From Prolixibacteraceae bacterium (GTDB lineage Bacteria > Bacteroidota > Bacteroidia > Bacteroidales > Prolixibacteraceae): a stretch of 33,064 nucleotides of DNA. The position numbers and the translations under genes are program-made. The stretch covers positions 1 to 33,064 of the forward strand of contig JAFGVJ010000190.1 of the NCBI GenBank assembly GCA_016938055.1, in the 5' to 3' direction. The notes under the pieces were generated by a model. The model was not told the origin of the DNA. It was given only the letters and a program-made list of their open reading frames with translations, and did no database searches. This document shows positions 8,707 through 17,713 of this stretch, one piece after another. Position 1 is the first letter of the stretch. The number at the start of each line of letters is the position of its first letter.

Positions 8707-10251
8707 ATGAAAAAAATAATCTATCAGATCATCATCATCTTTACGCTGCTGACTGTTTCTATCAGCTGCGATAAAGACTGGCTGGAACTGGAATTGACCG
8801 GTGCTGTTCCTTTCTCCAGCGAATTGCTCGATACCGATGAGAAAGTGTTTGAAGTGCTATGTGGCGCTTACGATTTCTTGCAGGTGAAATATTATTCAGG
8901 CTGGAGTTCTTACTACATGCTGGCGAACCTTGCCAGTGACGATGGCGTTCCCGTGGGCGGAGGTTTTTCCGACCGTCCGGAATACTGGGACTTTTATCAG
9001 TACGAAGTGACTGCCGAGAACCCGGCCATTCTGCAATACTGGAGAAGGAATTATTATGGTATTTATCGTGCCAACATCGTTATCAACGAAATTGATTTGG
9101 AAACCAATGCTGTCAAACAATACAAGGCTGAAGCAAAGTTCCTGCGCGCATATTTCTATTTTGAACTGGTGAAAGCATTTGGCGATGTAGCCTTCTACAC
9201 TACCAACCTGGCTCCATCGGAATACAACATTTCCAATACCGAGAAATCGGTCATTTATGCTCAAATTGAACAAGACCTGTTGGATGCCATTGAAGTATTA
9301 CCAAACAAGTCGCAACAATCAAGGGCCGACATTACTCGTGCCAGCAAAGGAGCCGCTCAGGCACTGCTGGGAAAAGTTTACCTCTTCCAGGAAAAATTTG
9401 CCGAAGCAGCAACAGTTCTCGGAACGGTCATCACATCGGGCGAATATGCCCTGACTGCTGAATACGACAGCATCTTCATGAAAAGTGAAGAATTTGGGAT
9501 TGAATCGGTTTTCGAAATCCCTTACATGTCATACATCCATGGTGATTTCTGGGGCAATGGCCGCGAATCGGAAGGAAACATCGAAGTGCAATTGGCCGGT
9601 CCGCGCGAAACAGCCATTACCGGAATTTACAATGCTGGTTGGGGCTTCGACATGATCGATTCCAGTCTCATTGACCTTTTCGATGCCGAAGGCGATGCCG
9701 TTCGTAAATACGGTACCGGTTACGGACCTGAACTGTTCAAGGAAGTGTTGGTAGTTGCTCCTGCCGACGATGCGAATAACAACGGTTTCCCCGATGCCAA
9801 AGAGAAAGAAGGCTGGACCGGATGGTATCAGAAAAAACGGGCTCCGTACATTGGTTATAACGATCCCGGACAGTCCCCCATGGAAGCTACCTACGAAAAC
9901 AACGAACGCATGATCCGTTATGCCGATGTATTACTGATGTATGCCGAAGCATTGAATCGCAAGAGCCCTGCCGACGATGGCAAAGCCCTGGATGCAGTCA
10001 ACGAAGTGAGGGAACGTGCAAAATTACCTGCCTTGTCGGGCTTGTCGGGTGCTGCTTTACTTGAAAGGATCAAGAAAGAGCGCCGGATGGAATTCGGGAT
10101 GGAAGGTCATCGTTACTGGGACCTCGTTCGCTGGGGCGACGGACCAGCCGTTCTGGGCAGCCGTGGATTTACTGCTGGTGTTCACGAAGTATGGCCACTG
10201 CCTCAGGCCGAAGTTGGTAAAACTTCCCTGGTTCAAAATCCTGGTTATTAA
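8707..10251 (+). CDS. susD: SusD/RagB-family surface glycan-binding lipoprotein
   Basis: This 514-aa lipoprotein caps the SusC channel at the cell surface and captures oligosaccharides. Residues 1-21 form a lipoprotein signal ending in V-S-I-S-C, with C21 the lipid attachment site. The middle region carries TPR-like helices (K-A-E-A-K-F-L-R-A-Y-F-Y-F-E-L). The C-terminal SusD domain has the typical R-Y-A-D-V-L-L-M-Y-A-E-A-L-N and E-R-R-M-E-F-G-x-E-G-H-R-Y-W-D-L-V-R-W segments and ends in N-P-G-Y. Length is normal. It follows susC by 11 bp and is followed by a strong hairpin, so susCD probably accumulates at higher mRNA levels than the genes downstream. No SusE/F-like gene follows. Confidence 0.96.
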   Translation: MKKIIYQIIIIFTLLTVSISCDKDWLELELTGAVPFSSELLDTDEKVFEVLCGAYDFLQVKYYSGWSSYYMLANLASDDGVPVGGGFSDRPEYWDFYQYEVTAENPAILQYWRRNYYGIYRANIVINEIDLETNAVKQYKAEAKFLRAYFYFELVKAFGDVAFYTTNLAPSEYNISNTEKSVIYAQIEQDLLDAIEVLPNKSQQSRADITRASKGAAQALLGKVYLFQEKFAEAATVLGTVITSGEYALTAEYDSIFMKSEEFGIESVFEIPYMSYIHGDFWGNGRESEGNIEVQLAGPRETAITGIYNAGWGFDMIDSSLIDLFDAEGDAVRKYGTGYGPELFKEVLVVAPADDANNNGFPDAKEKEGWTGWYQKKRAPYIGYNDPGQSPMEATYENNERMIRYADVLLMYAEALNRKSPADDGKALDAVNEVRERAKLPALSGLSGAALLERIKKERRMEFGMEGHRYWDLVRWGDGPAVLGSRGFTAGVHEVWPLPQAEVGKTSLVQNPGY

Positions 10252-10280
10252 GATCAGATAAGCGTTGAAGAATACATACG

Positions 10281-10330
10281 AAAGACACTCCTCACCTTTC
10301 TGAGGGGGGAGTGTCTTTATTTTCAAATTC
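10281..10330 (+). terminator. Strong hairpin terminator after susD
   Basis: AAAGACACTCC (10281-10291) pairs with GGAGTGTCTTT (10308-10318), an 11-bp perfect stem. An additional TCA/TGA pairing is possible inside the loop. A T-rich tract with a run of seven T follows. It lies 30 nt after the susD stop and could fully or partly end transcription before the MFS gene. Confidence 0.8.
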
Positions 10331-10455
10331 TTTTTTTATTTTCTTTTGGTTCAAACAGGATAAACCCTGATTTTTTCATTGAAAGAATTGGAAATTGTTT
10401 TATTTTACAACCGATCTAATAATCTAATATATTGACGCTTACAATTAGAAATGCT

Positions 10456-12027
10456 ATGGAAGGTAAAAAAGGTTTTGTGGTAAAAGTATCGTTGATCGTG
10501 GCCCTGGGTGGATTCCTGATGGGTTTCGATGCTTCGGTGATTTCAGGAGTCATCAAATTTATTGAACCTGAGTTTAATCTGACAAAAATCCAGTTGGGCT
10601 GGGCAGTGAGCTGCTTGACCTTAACATCAACACTGGCCATGATGGTTGCAGGTCCCTTGAGCGACAAATTTGGTCGTAAATTGATCCTGAAATATGCAGC
10701 CATCTTGTACGCTATTTCAGCCATTCTTTCGGCCATTGCTCCCACCTTTGCCTTGTTGGTTGTAGCCCGCATGATTGGCGGTCTGGGCGTTGGTGCTTCA
10801 CTGATTATTGCTCCCATGTACATTGCTGAAATATCACCGGCAAAAATCAGGGGGCGTATGGTTTCTTTCAACCAGCTGAACATTGTTTTAGGGATTTCGG
10901 TGGCCTTTTTTACCAACTACCTGATTTTGCAACTTGCTCAGGGTGGAAGCACATTTGCCGCCTCGCTGGGAATTGATCAATATGCCTGGCGTTGGATGTT
11001 GGGGCTGGAAACATTGCCGGCAATTCTGTACTTCATTTTCCTGTTCTTTGTTCCTCCAAGTCCACGTTGGCTGGCCATGAACGGTCACGATGAACAAGCC
11101 TTAAAAATATTGACCCAGGCCAGTGGCTCGCAAAATGCCCATGAGGTACTCGAAGCCATTAAAACCAACCTGGCAGCGAATGTTGACAAAGCGAAAGCCC
11201 GTTTGTCCGACCTTTTTAAACCCGCCCTTAAGCTGGTGTTGCTCATAGGGGTGGTCATTGCCATATTGCAACAGATTACCGGGATTAACGCGGTTTTCTT
11301 TTATGCACCCATGATTTTTGAACAAACCGGGATTGGGGTTGACGCTTCTTTTTCGCAAGCCATTTTGGTAGGCTTAACCAACTTGGTTTTTACCATTTTG
11401 GCCATGTGGCTCATCGATAAGTTGGGCCGAAAATTTTTGTTGGTAGTTGGCTTCTCCGGAATCCTGATTTCCATGTCGATCCTGGCCTACTCTTTTGCAT
11501 CAGCAACTTATACCCTCAGCAATGAAGCCATTGCGAATCTCATGCAAACACTTCCTTCAGTGGACTGGAGCTCGTTGCAGAACATCACTTTTAACAGCGA
11601 CATCGCCATTAAAGAAGCTCTCCATAGCCTGATGGGGTCAGAACAGGCCAAAACTCATGCTGCCGACATTGTCAGTCAGTCCATCCACATCAACTCATGG
11701 CTGGTGCTGATTGGGATCATTGGCTTTGTTGCTTCGTTTGCCATTTCGGTAGGCCCTGTAATGTGGGTGTTGTTTTCCGAATTGTTTCCCAATACCATAC
11801 GCGGAATTGCCATTTCGTTCATCGGCTTTATCAATTCAGCCGTCAGCTTTTCGGTACAACTGGTATTCCCATGGGAACTCGAAAATTTGGGGAATGCAGG
11901 AACCTTCCTCATTTATGGCATTTTTGGCCTGTTGGGACTCGTTTTTGTGTTGGTATTCCTCCCCGAAACAAAGGGGAAGTCGCTCGAAGAGTTGGAAACC
12001 ATTTTAGTGAAATCTGATAAAAAATAA
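10456..12027 (+). CDS. MFS sugar porter (glucose/oligosaccharide uptake across the inner membrane)
   Basis: This 12-TM major-facilitator protein of the sugar porter family imports a sugar from periplasm to cytoplasm, probably with H+. Family motifs are present: G-G-F-L-M-G-F-D near TM1, PLSDKFGRK after TM2, the ISPAKIRGR region after TM4, QQITGINAVFFYAP in TM7, LIDKLGRK after TM8, and LPETKGKSLEELE at the C-terminus. I take the ATG at 10456 (523 aa); the frame extends to a TTG at 10432. A ~65-residue insert lies between TM9 and TM10 (about 348-412). The next gene follows after 4 bp, making this the first gene of the second transcription block. It would feed glucose, or short beta-1,3-glucan oligomers, to the cytoplasmic phosphorylase; the substrate is inferred. 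Confidence 0.92.
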   Translation: MEGKKGFVVKVSLIVALGGFLMGFDASVISGVIKFIEPEFNLTKIQLGWAVSCLTLTSTLAMMVAGPLSDKFGRKLILKYAAILYAISAILSAIAPTFALLVVARMIGGLGVGASLIIAPMYIAEISPAKIRGRMVSFNQLNIVLGISVAFFTNYLILQLAQGGSTFAASLGIDQYAWRWMLGLETLPAILYFIFLFFVPPSPRWLAMNGHDEQALKILTQASGSQNAHEVLEAIKTNLAANVDKAKARLSDLFKPALKLVLLIGVVIAILQQITGINAVFFYAPMIFEQTGIGVDASFSQAILVGLTNLVFTILAMWLIDKLGRKFLLVVGFSGILISMSILAYSFASATYTLSNEAIANLMQTLPSVDWSSLQNITFNSDIAIKEALHSLMGSEQAKTHAADIVSQSIHINSWLVLIGIIGFVASFAISVGPVMWVLFSELFPNTIRGIAISFIGFINSAVSFSVQLVFPWELENLGNAGTFLIYGIFGLLGLVFVLVFLPETKGKSLEELETILVKSDKK

Positions 12028-12031
12028 ACAA

Positions 12032-13333
12032 ATGAGAACCTTATATTTTCCGCTTATCATGGTCGTGCTTTTTGCGTCATGTCAATCGAAAAAACCAAAA
12101 ACGGCCGAAGAAGCCGGCCCTAAAAAGGTAGAAGTCATCAATACCGATGGTCAATACCGCTTGCACGTCGATGGCAAAGAATTTTACATCCATGGTGCAG
12201 GCTGTGAATTTGGCGATATAGCCTCCCTGGCAAAACATGGTGCAAACTCCTTCCGTACCTGGCGTACCGATAACGGCAAAAATACCGGGAAAGAAATCCT
12301 TGACCAGGCTTATGAAAACGGGCTGATGGTAATGATGGGCCTCGACATTCAGCGCGAACGTCATGGCTTCGACTACAACAATCCCGAAGATGTTCAGAAA
12401 CAATTGGAATACGTAAAGGGTGAGGTGATGAAATACAAGGACCACCCTGCCTTGCTGGCCTGGGGGATTGGCAACGAACTGAACCTGCGTGCTTCCAACA
12501 TGAAAGTGTGGGATGCCGTGATCGACATAGCAAAGATGATTCACGAGATAGACCCGAACCACCCGGCAACCACCATGCTGGCCGGTATTGGCAAACGTGA
12601 GGTCGATTATTTTGCCGAAAACTGCAGGGATCTCGACTTTATTTGCGTACAAATGTATGCCGACATCGAAAACCTGCAAACCCGATTAGCCGATGCTGGA
12701 TACAACGGACCCTATATCGTCACCGAATGGGGAGCAACCGGACACTGGGAAGTACCGCCAACTGAATGGGGAGCGCCTGTGGAACAAACCAGCCAGGAAA
12801 AACAAAATGCCTTTTTGCACCGCTACGAAGTGGCCATCAAAGCCGATGAAAAGCGCTGCATGGGATCCTATGCTTTCCTCTGGGGACAGAAACAGGAACG
12901 TACCCCTACCTGGTACGGCATGATCCTTGAAAATGGCCACACCACCGAAACCGTCGATGCCATGTACAAGATATGGAACGGCAAATGGCCCGAAAACCGT
13001 TGCCCAACCCTGGACTCATTGCGTATCAATGGCCTTAAAATTTACGACAACGTTACTGTGAAACCTGGCGAAACCTTTACTGCTTTTGCCGCAGCACGCG
13101 ATTACGAGGGCGAAGCGCTGACCTATCGTTGGGAGATTATGCACGAAAGCACCGATTTGGGTGATGGTGGCGACTTTGAATCCCGTCCCGAAACTTTGCT
13201 GAACGAAATGGGCGAAGCTGAAATGATCATTACTGCACCAGCCAATGGTGGAGCCTACCGCCTTTTCGTTTATGTAAACGACGGTCACGAACATTCAGCT
13301 ACTGCTAATTTTCCATTTCTGGTAAAAAATTAA
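12032..13333 (+). CDS. Clan GH-A glycosidase lipoprotein, GH158-like (probable beta-1,3-glucanase)
   Basis: This 433-aa lipoprotein (signal ending F-A-S-C, C17) has a TIM barrel at about 33-320 and an Ig-like beta domain at about 328-433. The catalytic pair of clan GH-A is visible: acid/base E149 in W-G-I-G-N-E-L-N and nucleophile E232 in I-V-T-E-W-G. Automatic annotation would often call this a GH2-type TIM barrel, but the GH2 N-terminal sandwich domains are absent. Barrel plus one C-terminal Ig-like domain, and the beta-1,3-glucan setting, fit GH158 endo-beta-1,3-glucanases best; an exo-acting or transglycosylating relative is possible. It starts 4 bp after the MFS gene and 4 bp before the next gene. 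It is membrane-anchored on the periplasmic or surface side. Family assignment is from architecture, not alignment. Confidence 0.7.
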   Translation: MRTLYFPLIMVVLFASCQSKKPKTAEEAGPKKVEVINTDGQYRLHVDGKEFYIHGAGCEFGDIASLAKHGANSFRTWRTDNGKNTGKEILDQAYENGLMVMMGLDIQRERHGFDYNNPEDVQKQLEYVKGEVMKYKDHPALLAWGIGNELNLRASNMKVWDAVIDIAKMIHEIDPNHPATTMLAGIGKREVDYFAENCRDLDFICVQMYADIENLQTRLADAGYNGPYIVTEWGATGHWEVPPTEWGAPVEQTSQEKQNAFLHRYEVAIKADEKRCMGSYAFLWGQKQERTPTWYGMILENGHTTETVDAMYKIWNGKWPENRCPTLDSLRINGLKIYDNVTVKPGETFTAFAAARDYEGEALTYRWEIMHESTDLGDGGDFESRPETLLNEMGEAEMIITAPANGGAYRLFVYVNDGHEHSATANFPFLVKN

Positions 13334-13337
13334 ACTC

Positions 13338-14240
13338 ATGCCCGTATACCTGAAGAATACTCACCTTAATGTGGTCATTGGCTGCCCGATGGAATGGTAT
13401 CGTGGCTCGCGGTTCGATCATTCGGGGAATATTCTTCAGGTAACGTTAAACGGGAAACATACCTTTTGCACCTCCGAAAAGCCCGAGCTATCACCTTATT
13501 ACGGATTTGGCTTGTTGAATGAGTTCGACATTGACCAGCCACAAGCTTACCACGAAACACCAGCCGGGAAGTATTTTGCAAAATTAGGTGTCGGTCAATT
13601 GCTGAAAGAGGATGATGGTCCCTACAATTTTTTTAACAACTACGAGATGCTTCCCCGGCAATTTTTCATCCAACAGCAGGATGAAAACAGTTTGATCTTT
13701 CAGTCGGAGCATGAACATTCTGACACAGAAATAACTGATTATCAGAAAAAATTATCCATCAACCAAAATCACTTGCTGATTGAATACCGTTTGGAAAACA
13801 AAGGCTCATCGGTATTGAAAACGAGCGAATATGCTCACAATTTTATTGCCGTCGACAACAGCCATGTTAATGGCAACTATTTGTTAGAATTCAACTTTGA
13901 ACTGAAACCGGATCAATTTGAAGCCAATCACAACATTGACACGCTCCTGAATTTCAATGGCCATCAACTAACCTGGACAAAATCCCCCGATAAGGATTTT
14001 TTTATTCGTCGCCTGAATGGGAGCCTTGCAAAAGGTCAATGGTGGAAGCTCACCAACCTGGCCGAAGGTGCCGGGCTGAAAGAAGAAGTCAGTTTCGAGG
14101 CAGGCCTTGTTAACCTGTGGGGGACCCGGCATGTTTTGAGTCCCGAACTTTTTAATGAGCTAAGCATAGAACCCGGCCAGGCGGTAACATGGTGGAGAAA
14201 ATATACTTTTTTTGATGAAGCACACATTGCTGGTGCTTGA
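13338..14240 (+). CDS. Galactose-mutarotase-fold protein of unknown function
   Basis: This 300-aa protein has no signal peptide and is expected in the cytoplasm. Its all-beta sequence has marks of the aldose-1-epimerase/mutarotase superfamily: R-G-S-R-F-D near residue 22, a central S-E-Y-x-H-N-F with H167 where such proteins hold a catalytic His, and a C-terminal E-P-G-Q-x-V-x-W-W-R-K-Y-x-F-F strand pair. It lacks the full set of classical GalM motifs I would expect, so it may be an epimerase with another substrate or a binding protein. It lies 4 bp after the GH158-like gene and 13 bp before the phosphorylase, which points to a role in the same cytoplasmic step, for example presenting the correct anomer of a released sugar. 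That role is inference. Confidence 0.65.
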   Translation: MPVYLKNTHLNVVIGCPMEWYRGSRFDHSGNILQVTLNGKHTFCTSEKPELSPYYGFGLLNEFDIDQPQAYHETPAGKYFAKLGVGQLLKEDDGPYNFFNNYEMLPRQFFIQQQDENSLIFQSEHEHSDTEITDYQKKLSINQNHLLIEYRLENKGSSVLKTSEYAHNFIAVDNSHVNGNYLLEFNFELKPDQFEANHNIDTLLNFNGHQLTWTKSPDKDFFIRRLNGSLAKGQWWKLTNLAEGAGLKEEVSFEAGLVNLWGTRHVLSPELFNELSIEPGQAVTWWRKYTFFDEAHIAGA

Positions 14241-14253
14241 AAAATGATAAAGA

Positions 14254-17200
14254 ATGAAGAAGGAAATTCACATTGGAAATACACGGATACTTCAAAGTGA
14301 TAAACCGGTTCAGGGAAAATGGATCGATCGGGAAGGTGAGGCTTTTTATGTCATTAGCCATTTCGATGAAATGCCTCCTTTCTTCCTGTCCATTGTGAGT
14401 CATTCCGACCACTGGATGTATTTGTCTAGCAACGGAAGTCTTACCGCGGGCCGTACCAATCCTGAACTTGCGCTTTTCCCCTATTACACCGATGACAAAA
14501 TACACGATTACGCCGGAGTCACCGGTAGTAAAACTATCATCATGGTTACCATCAACGGGAAAACCAGTTTGTGGGAACCGTTCTCAAACCGTTACAAAGG
14601 GATCTACCAAACCCTGAAGCGGATATACAAAAATGGTACTGGAAACAAAATCATTTTTGAAGAAGTCAATTTCGATTTACAATTGACCTTCAGTTATAGT
14701 TGGATGAACAGCGAAAGGTTCGGGTGGGTCAGGAAAAGCTCCCTTTCCAATCAAAACCACAATGCTGTTGAAATAAACATTGTCGATGGAATTCAAAATA
14801 TTTTACCTTATGGCATTAATCGAACTATGCAAGGTATGCTTAGTACTTTGGTTGATGCATACAAGAAAACAGAACGAATTGGAAATTTAGCCATTTATCG
14901 CCTTAGTTCCATACCTGTTGACCGTGCTGAACCCAGTGAGGCATTAAAAGCCAATACCGTTTGGAGTGTTGGTCTCGAAAACACAACACTTTTATTAAGC
15001 AACAAGCAGCTCGATGGTTTTTGCAGCGGTGTTGAGGTGGAAAACGAAATGGAAAACCTTGGAACCAAGGGTGCCTATCTCATCAATTCTACCTTTAAAC
15101 TCGAAGCCAACGTTGTTAAAACCTGGTACCTCGTAGCCGAAGTCAACCAGGATAGTGCTCAAATAAAGGCTACACTGCATTTTATGAAGCAGCACAACTG
15201 CTCAGCAAAGCTGGAGGAGGATATTGAGGACGGAACCCAGAAACTGATTGGCATAGTGGCCAAAGCCGATGGCTTGCAACTGACTGCCGATACACTCAAT
15301 ACAAAACGCCACTTTGCCAACATCTTGTTCAATAGCATGCGGGGCGGGGTACCGCTCAACGATTACCTGGTGCAAACCAATGATTTTATTCGGCACATCG
15401 GGCAGTTCAATAAATCAATTTACGCGCAAAATGAAGCGTGGCTCAATAGTCTCGAAAAAGAAATACCCTATTATAAACTGATTGATCGGCTTAATCAGCA
15501 AGGCAAACCCGATTTGATTAGATTGGGACTAGAATATTTGCCGCTCATGTTTAGCCGCCGCCATGGAGACCCCAGCCGCCCATGGAATTTGTTCAACATT
15601 CAGTTGAAGAACAGCGATGGCTCACCTTCGTTAAACTACCAGGGCAACTGGCGCGATATTTTTCAGAACTGGGAAGCTTTGGCCATCTCGTACCCCGGGT
15701 TTTTACCGGGTATGATTGCAAAATTCCTGAATGCCTCTACCATTGACGGGTACAACGCTTACAAAATTACCCGAGATGGCATCGAGTGGGAAGTACTCGA
15801 CCCCGATGATCCCTGGTCGAACATTGGTTACTGGGGCGATCACCAGATTATTTACCTGGAAAAACTCCTCGAATGGTCGGAGAAATTTTTCCCCGGACAG
15901 TTGGTGAAATGGTTCAAGCAAAAACTGTTTGCATATGCCAACGTACCCTACCAACACAAACCCTATCAGCAATTACTGAAAAACCCCTACGATTCAATTT
16001 CTTTCAACGAGGCCAAACACCTGCGCTGCCTTCAACTCGAGAAAGAACTGGGAGCCGACGGTAAACTGATTCAAACAGCGAAGGGAACGCTTCAGGTAAA
16101 CCTGGCTGAAAAGCTCCTGGTTCCTTTGCTCTCGAAACTAAGCAATTTTGTCCCTGGTGCAGGAATCTGGATGAACACCCAGCGCCCGGAGTGGAACGAT
16201 GCCAACAATGCCCTGGTTGGGATTGGCGCATCAATGGTCACCCTTTATTACCTGCGCCGTTACGTTTCCTTCCTCGAAAAACTGTTGGGGGATACCGATT
16301 TCAATGAAGTTGAAATCAGCACCGAAGTACTGGAACTCTTCAACAACATCAACAGGGCCCTCATGGATAACCAGTCTGCCCTGCATGCAGCATTATCCGA
16401 CGAAACACGCAAAACAATCATGGATGGCCTGGGAGAAGCCGGTAGCCAATTCAGGGCAAAAGTTTATGCCGGACTGCAAGAAACCACTGGCATTCTTGAG
16501 CTGCCAACACTATCAGGTTTTCTGAAAACAGTCAAGCAATACATCCATCATTCCATAGAGCACAACCGTCGTTCCGATGGCTTGTACCATGCCTATAATC
16601 TCTTGCTGATCAAACCCGATAAAGTTGGGGTGCGTCACTTAACCGAAATGCTCGAAGGACAAGTGGCCCTTTTAAGTTCCGGTACCCTAAGCCCGTCGGA
16701 AGCACTGGAGTTATTGAACAATTTGCGAAACAGCCAATTGTACCGACCCGATCAGCGTTCGTACACACTTTATCCCAACAAGCAATTACCCTCGTTGCTG
16801 CAAATCAATAACCTTACCGCCGAAGAGGTGAATGTTTCGGCCTTGTTAAAACACTTGTTGGAAAGTGGGAATACCGATATCGTCAAACAGGATCTGGAAG
16901 GGGTTTTCCATTTCAACGGAAAATTCAACAATAGCAAAACATTGGCTGACCAGCTCAATCAGTTGAAAGTTGAAATGCCCGATCTTGAAAATGAAAAAAA
17001 ATACCTACTCGATTTGTACGAAAAATTGTTCGATCACCAATCATTCACGGGTCGATCGGGTACTTTTTATAAATACGAAGGGCTGGGCTGTATTTATTGG
17101 CACATGGTTTCCAAGTTGTTGCTGGCAGTGAGCGAAAACATACAACATGCAATCAGCACCAAAACTGGGGAACATGTTATTGCCCAACTCCGGAAGCATT

Positions 17201-17685
17201 ACAACGAAATACGTGAAGGCATTGGCAGCCATAAATCACCGGCCGAGTACGGTGCTTTCCCTTCCGATCCTTATTCGCATACACCATCAATGATGGGCGT
17301 TCAACAGCCCGGTATGACCGGACAAGTGAAGGAAGACATTCTCACACGGTGGTTCGAATTGGGTGTAGAAGTGAAAGGCGGCAGCGTCCATTTTCATCCC
17401 GAGATGATCGATCCTTCAGAATTCAACCTTCAGCTTCATGCTGAAAATCAATCATTCTTTGAGCGTCACTTCAAAATTACTTTACCAGCAAAGCACACCT
17501 TTGCGGCATTTTCATTTTGCCACATCCCGGTGCTGTATCTGAAAGGCCATCAGAACGAAGTACTACTTCAGCTAAAAGGCGATAAGACCTTTAAAAACAG
17601 TGGTCATGAAGTGGGTAAGGAATGGTCGGCAGCCATCTTTTCCCGAAGCGATGAGGTGCAGCAAATCACTGTTCACTTTGAATAA
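14254..17685 (+). CDS. Beta-1,3-oligoglucan phosphorylase, GH149/GH161 type
   Basis: This 1143-aa cytoplasmic protein (no signal peptide) matches the large inverting phosphorylases related to GH94. They split beta-1,3-gluco-oligosaccharides with phosphate into alpha-glucose-1-phosphate and a shortened chain. The N-terminal beta-sandwich has D-H-W-M-Y-L-S-S-N-G-S-L-T-A-G-R-T-N-P at about 52-70. The (alpha/alpha)6 catalytic part shows G-N-W-R-D-I-F-Q-N-W (about 464-473), D-D-P-W-S-N-I-G-Y-W-G-D-H-Q (about 518-531) and R-P-E-W-N-D-A-N-N-A-L-V-G (about 644-656). The last resembles the catalytic-Asp W-N-D region of GH94. The size, well above the ~800 aa of cellobiose phosphorylases, and the laminarin-type context favour GH149, with GH161 the alternative. 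It saves one ATP per glucose compared with hydrolysis. The family is recalled, not computed. Confidence 0.8.
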   Translation: MKKEIHIGNTRILQSDKPVQGKWIDREGEAFYVISHFDEMPPFFLSIVSHSDHWMYLSSNGSLTAGRTNPELALFPYYTDDKIHDYAGVTGSKTIIMVTINGKTSLWEPFSNRYKGIYQTLKRIYKNGTGNKIIFEEVNFDLQLTFSYSWMNSERFGWVRKSSLSNQNHNAVEINIVDGIQNILPYGINRTMQGMLSTLVDAYKKTERIGNLAIYRLSSIPVDRAEPSEALKANTVWSVGLENTTLLLSNKQLDGFCSGVEVENEMENLGTKGAYLINSTFKLEANVVKTWYLVAEVNQDSAQIKATLHFMKQHNCSAKLEEDIEDGTQKLIGIVAKADGLQLTADTLNTKRHFANILFNSMRGGVPLNDYLVQTNDFIRHIGQFNKSIYAQNEAWLNSLEKEIPYYKLIDRLNQQGKPDLIRLGLEYLPLMFSRRHGDPSRPWNLFNIQLKNSDGSPSLNYQGNWRDIFQNWEALAISYPGFLPGMIAKFLNASTIDGYNAYKITRDGIEWEVLDPDDPWSNIGYWGDHQIIYLEKLLEWSEKFFPGQLVKWFKQKLFAYANVPYQHKPYQQLLKNPYDSISFNEAKHLRCLQLEKELGADGKLIQTAKGTLQVNLAEKLLVPLLSKLSNFVPGAGIWMNTQRPEWNDANNALVGIGASMVTLYYLRRYVSFLEKLLGDTDFNEVEISTEVLELFNNINRALMDNQSALHAALSDETRKTIMDGLGEAGSQFRAKVYAGLQETTGILELPTLSGFLKTVKQYIHHSIEHNRRSDGLYHAYNLLLIKPDKVGVRHLTEMLEGQVALLSSGTLSPSEALELLNNLRNSQLYRPDQRSYTLYPNKQLPSLLQINNLTAEEVNVSALLKHLLESGNTDIVKQDLEGVFHFNGKFNNSKTLADQLNQLKVEMPDLENEKKYLLDLYEKLFDHQSFTGRSGTFYKYEGLGCIYWHMVSKLLLAVSENIQHAISTKTGEHVIAQLRKHYNEIREGIGSHKSPAEYGAFPSDPYSHTPSMMGVQQPGMTGQVKEDILTRWFELGVEVKGGSVHFHPEMIDPSEFNLQLHAENQSFFERHFKITLPAKHTFAAFSFCHIPVLYLKGHQNEVLLQLKGDKTFKNSGHEVGKEWSAAIFSRSDEVQQITVHFE

Positions 17686-17713
17686 ATTCAGACAACCAAT
17701 AAAATTGAATACA

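Noticed and set aside
12077-12679. Reverse-strand open frame of 200 codons
   Set aside because: It is antisense to the GH158-like gene, and no start context or domain supports it.
17600-17713. Upstream extension of the GH3 frame
   Set aside because: It overlaps the phosphorylase gene and would bury the lipoprotein signal that begins at 17714.
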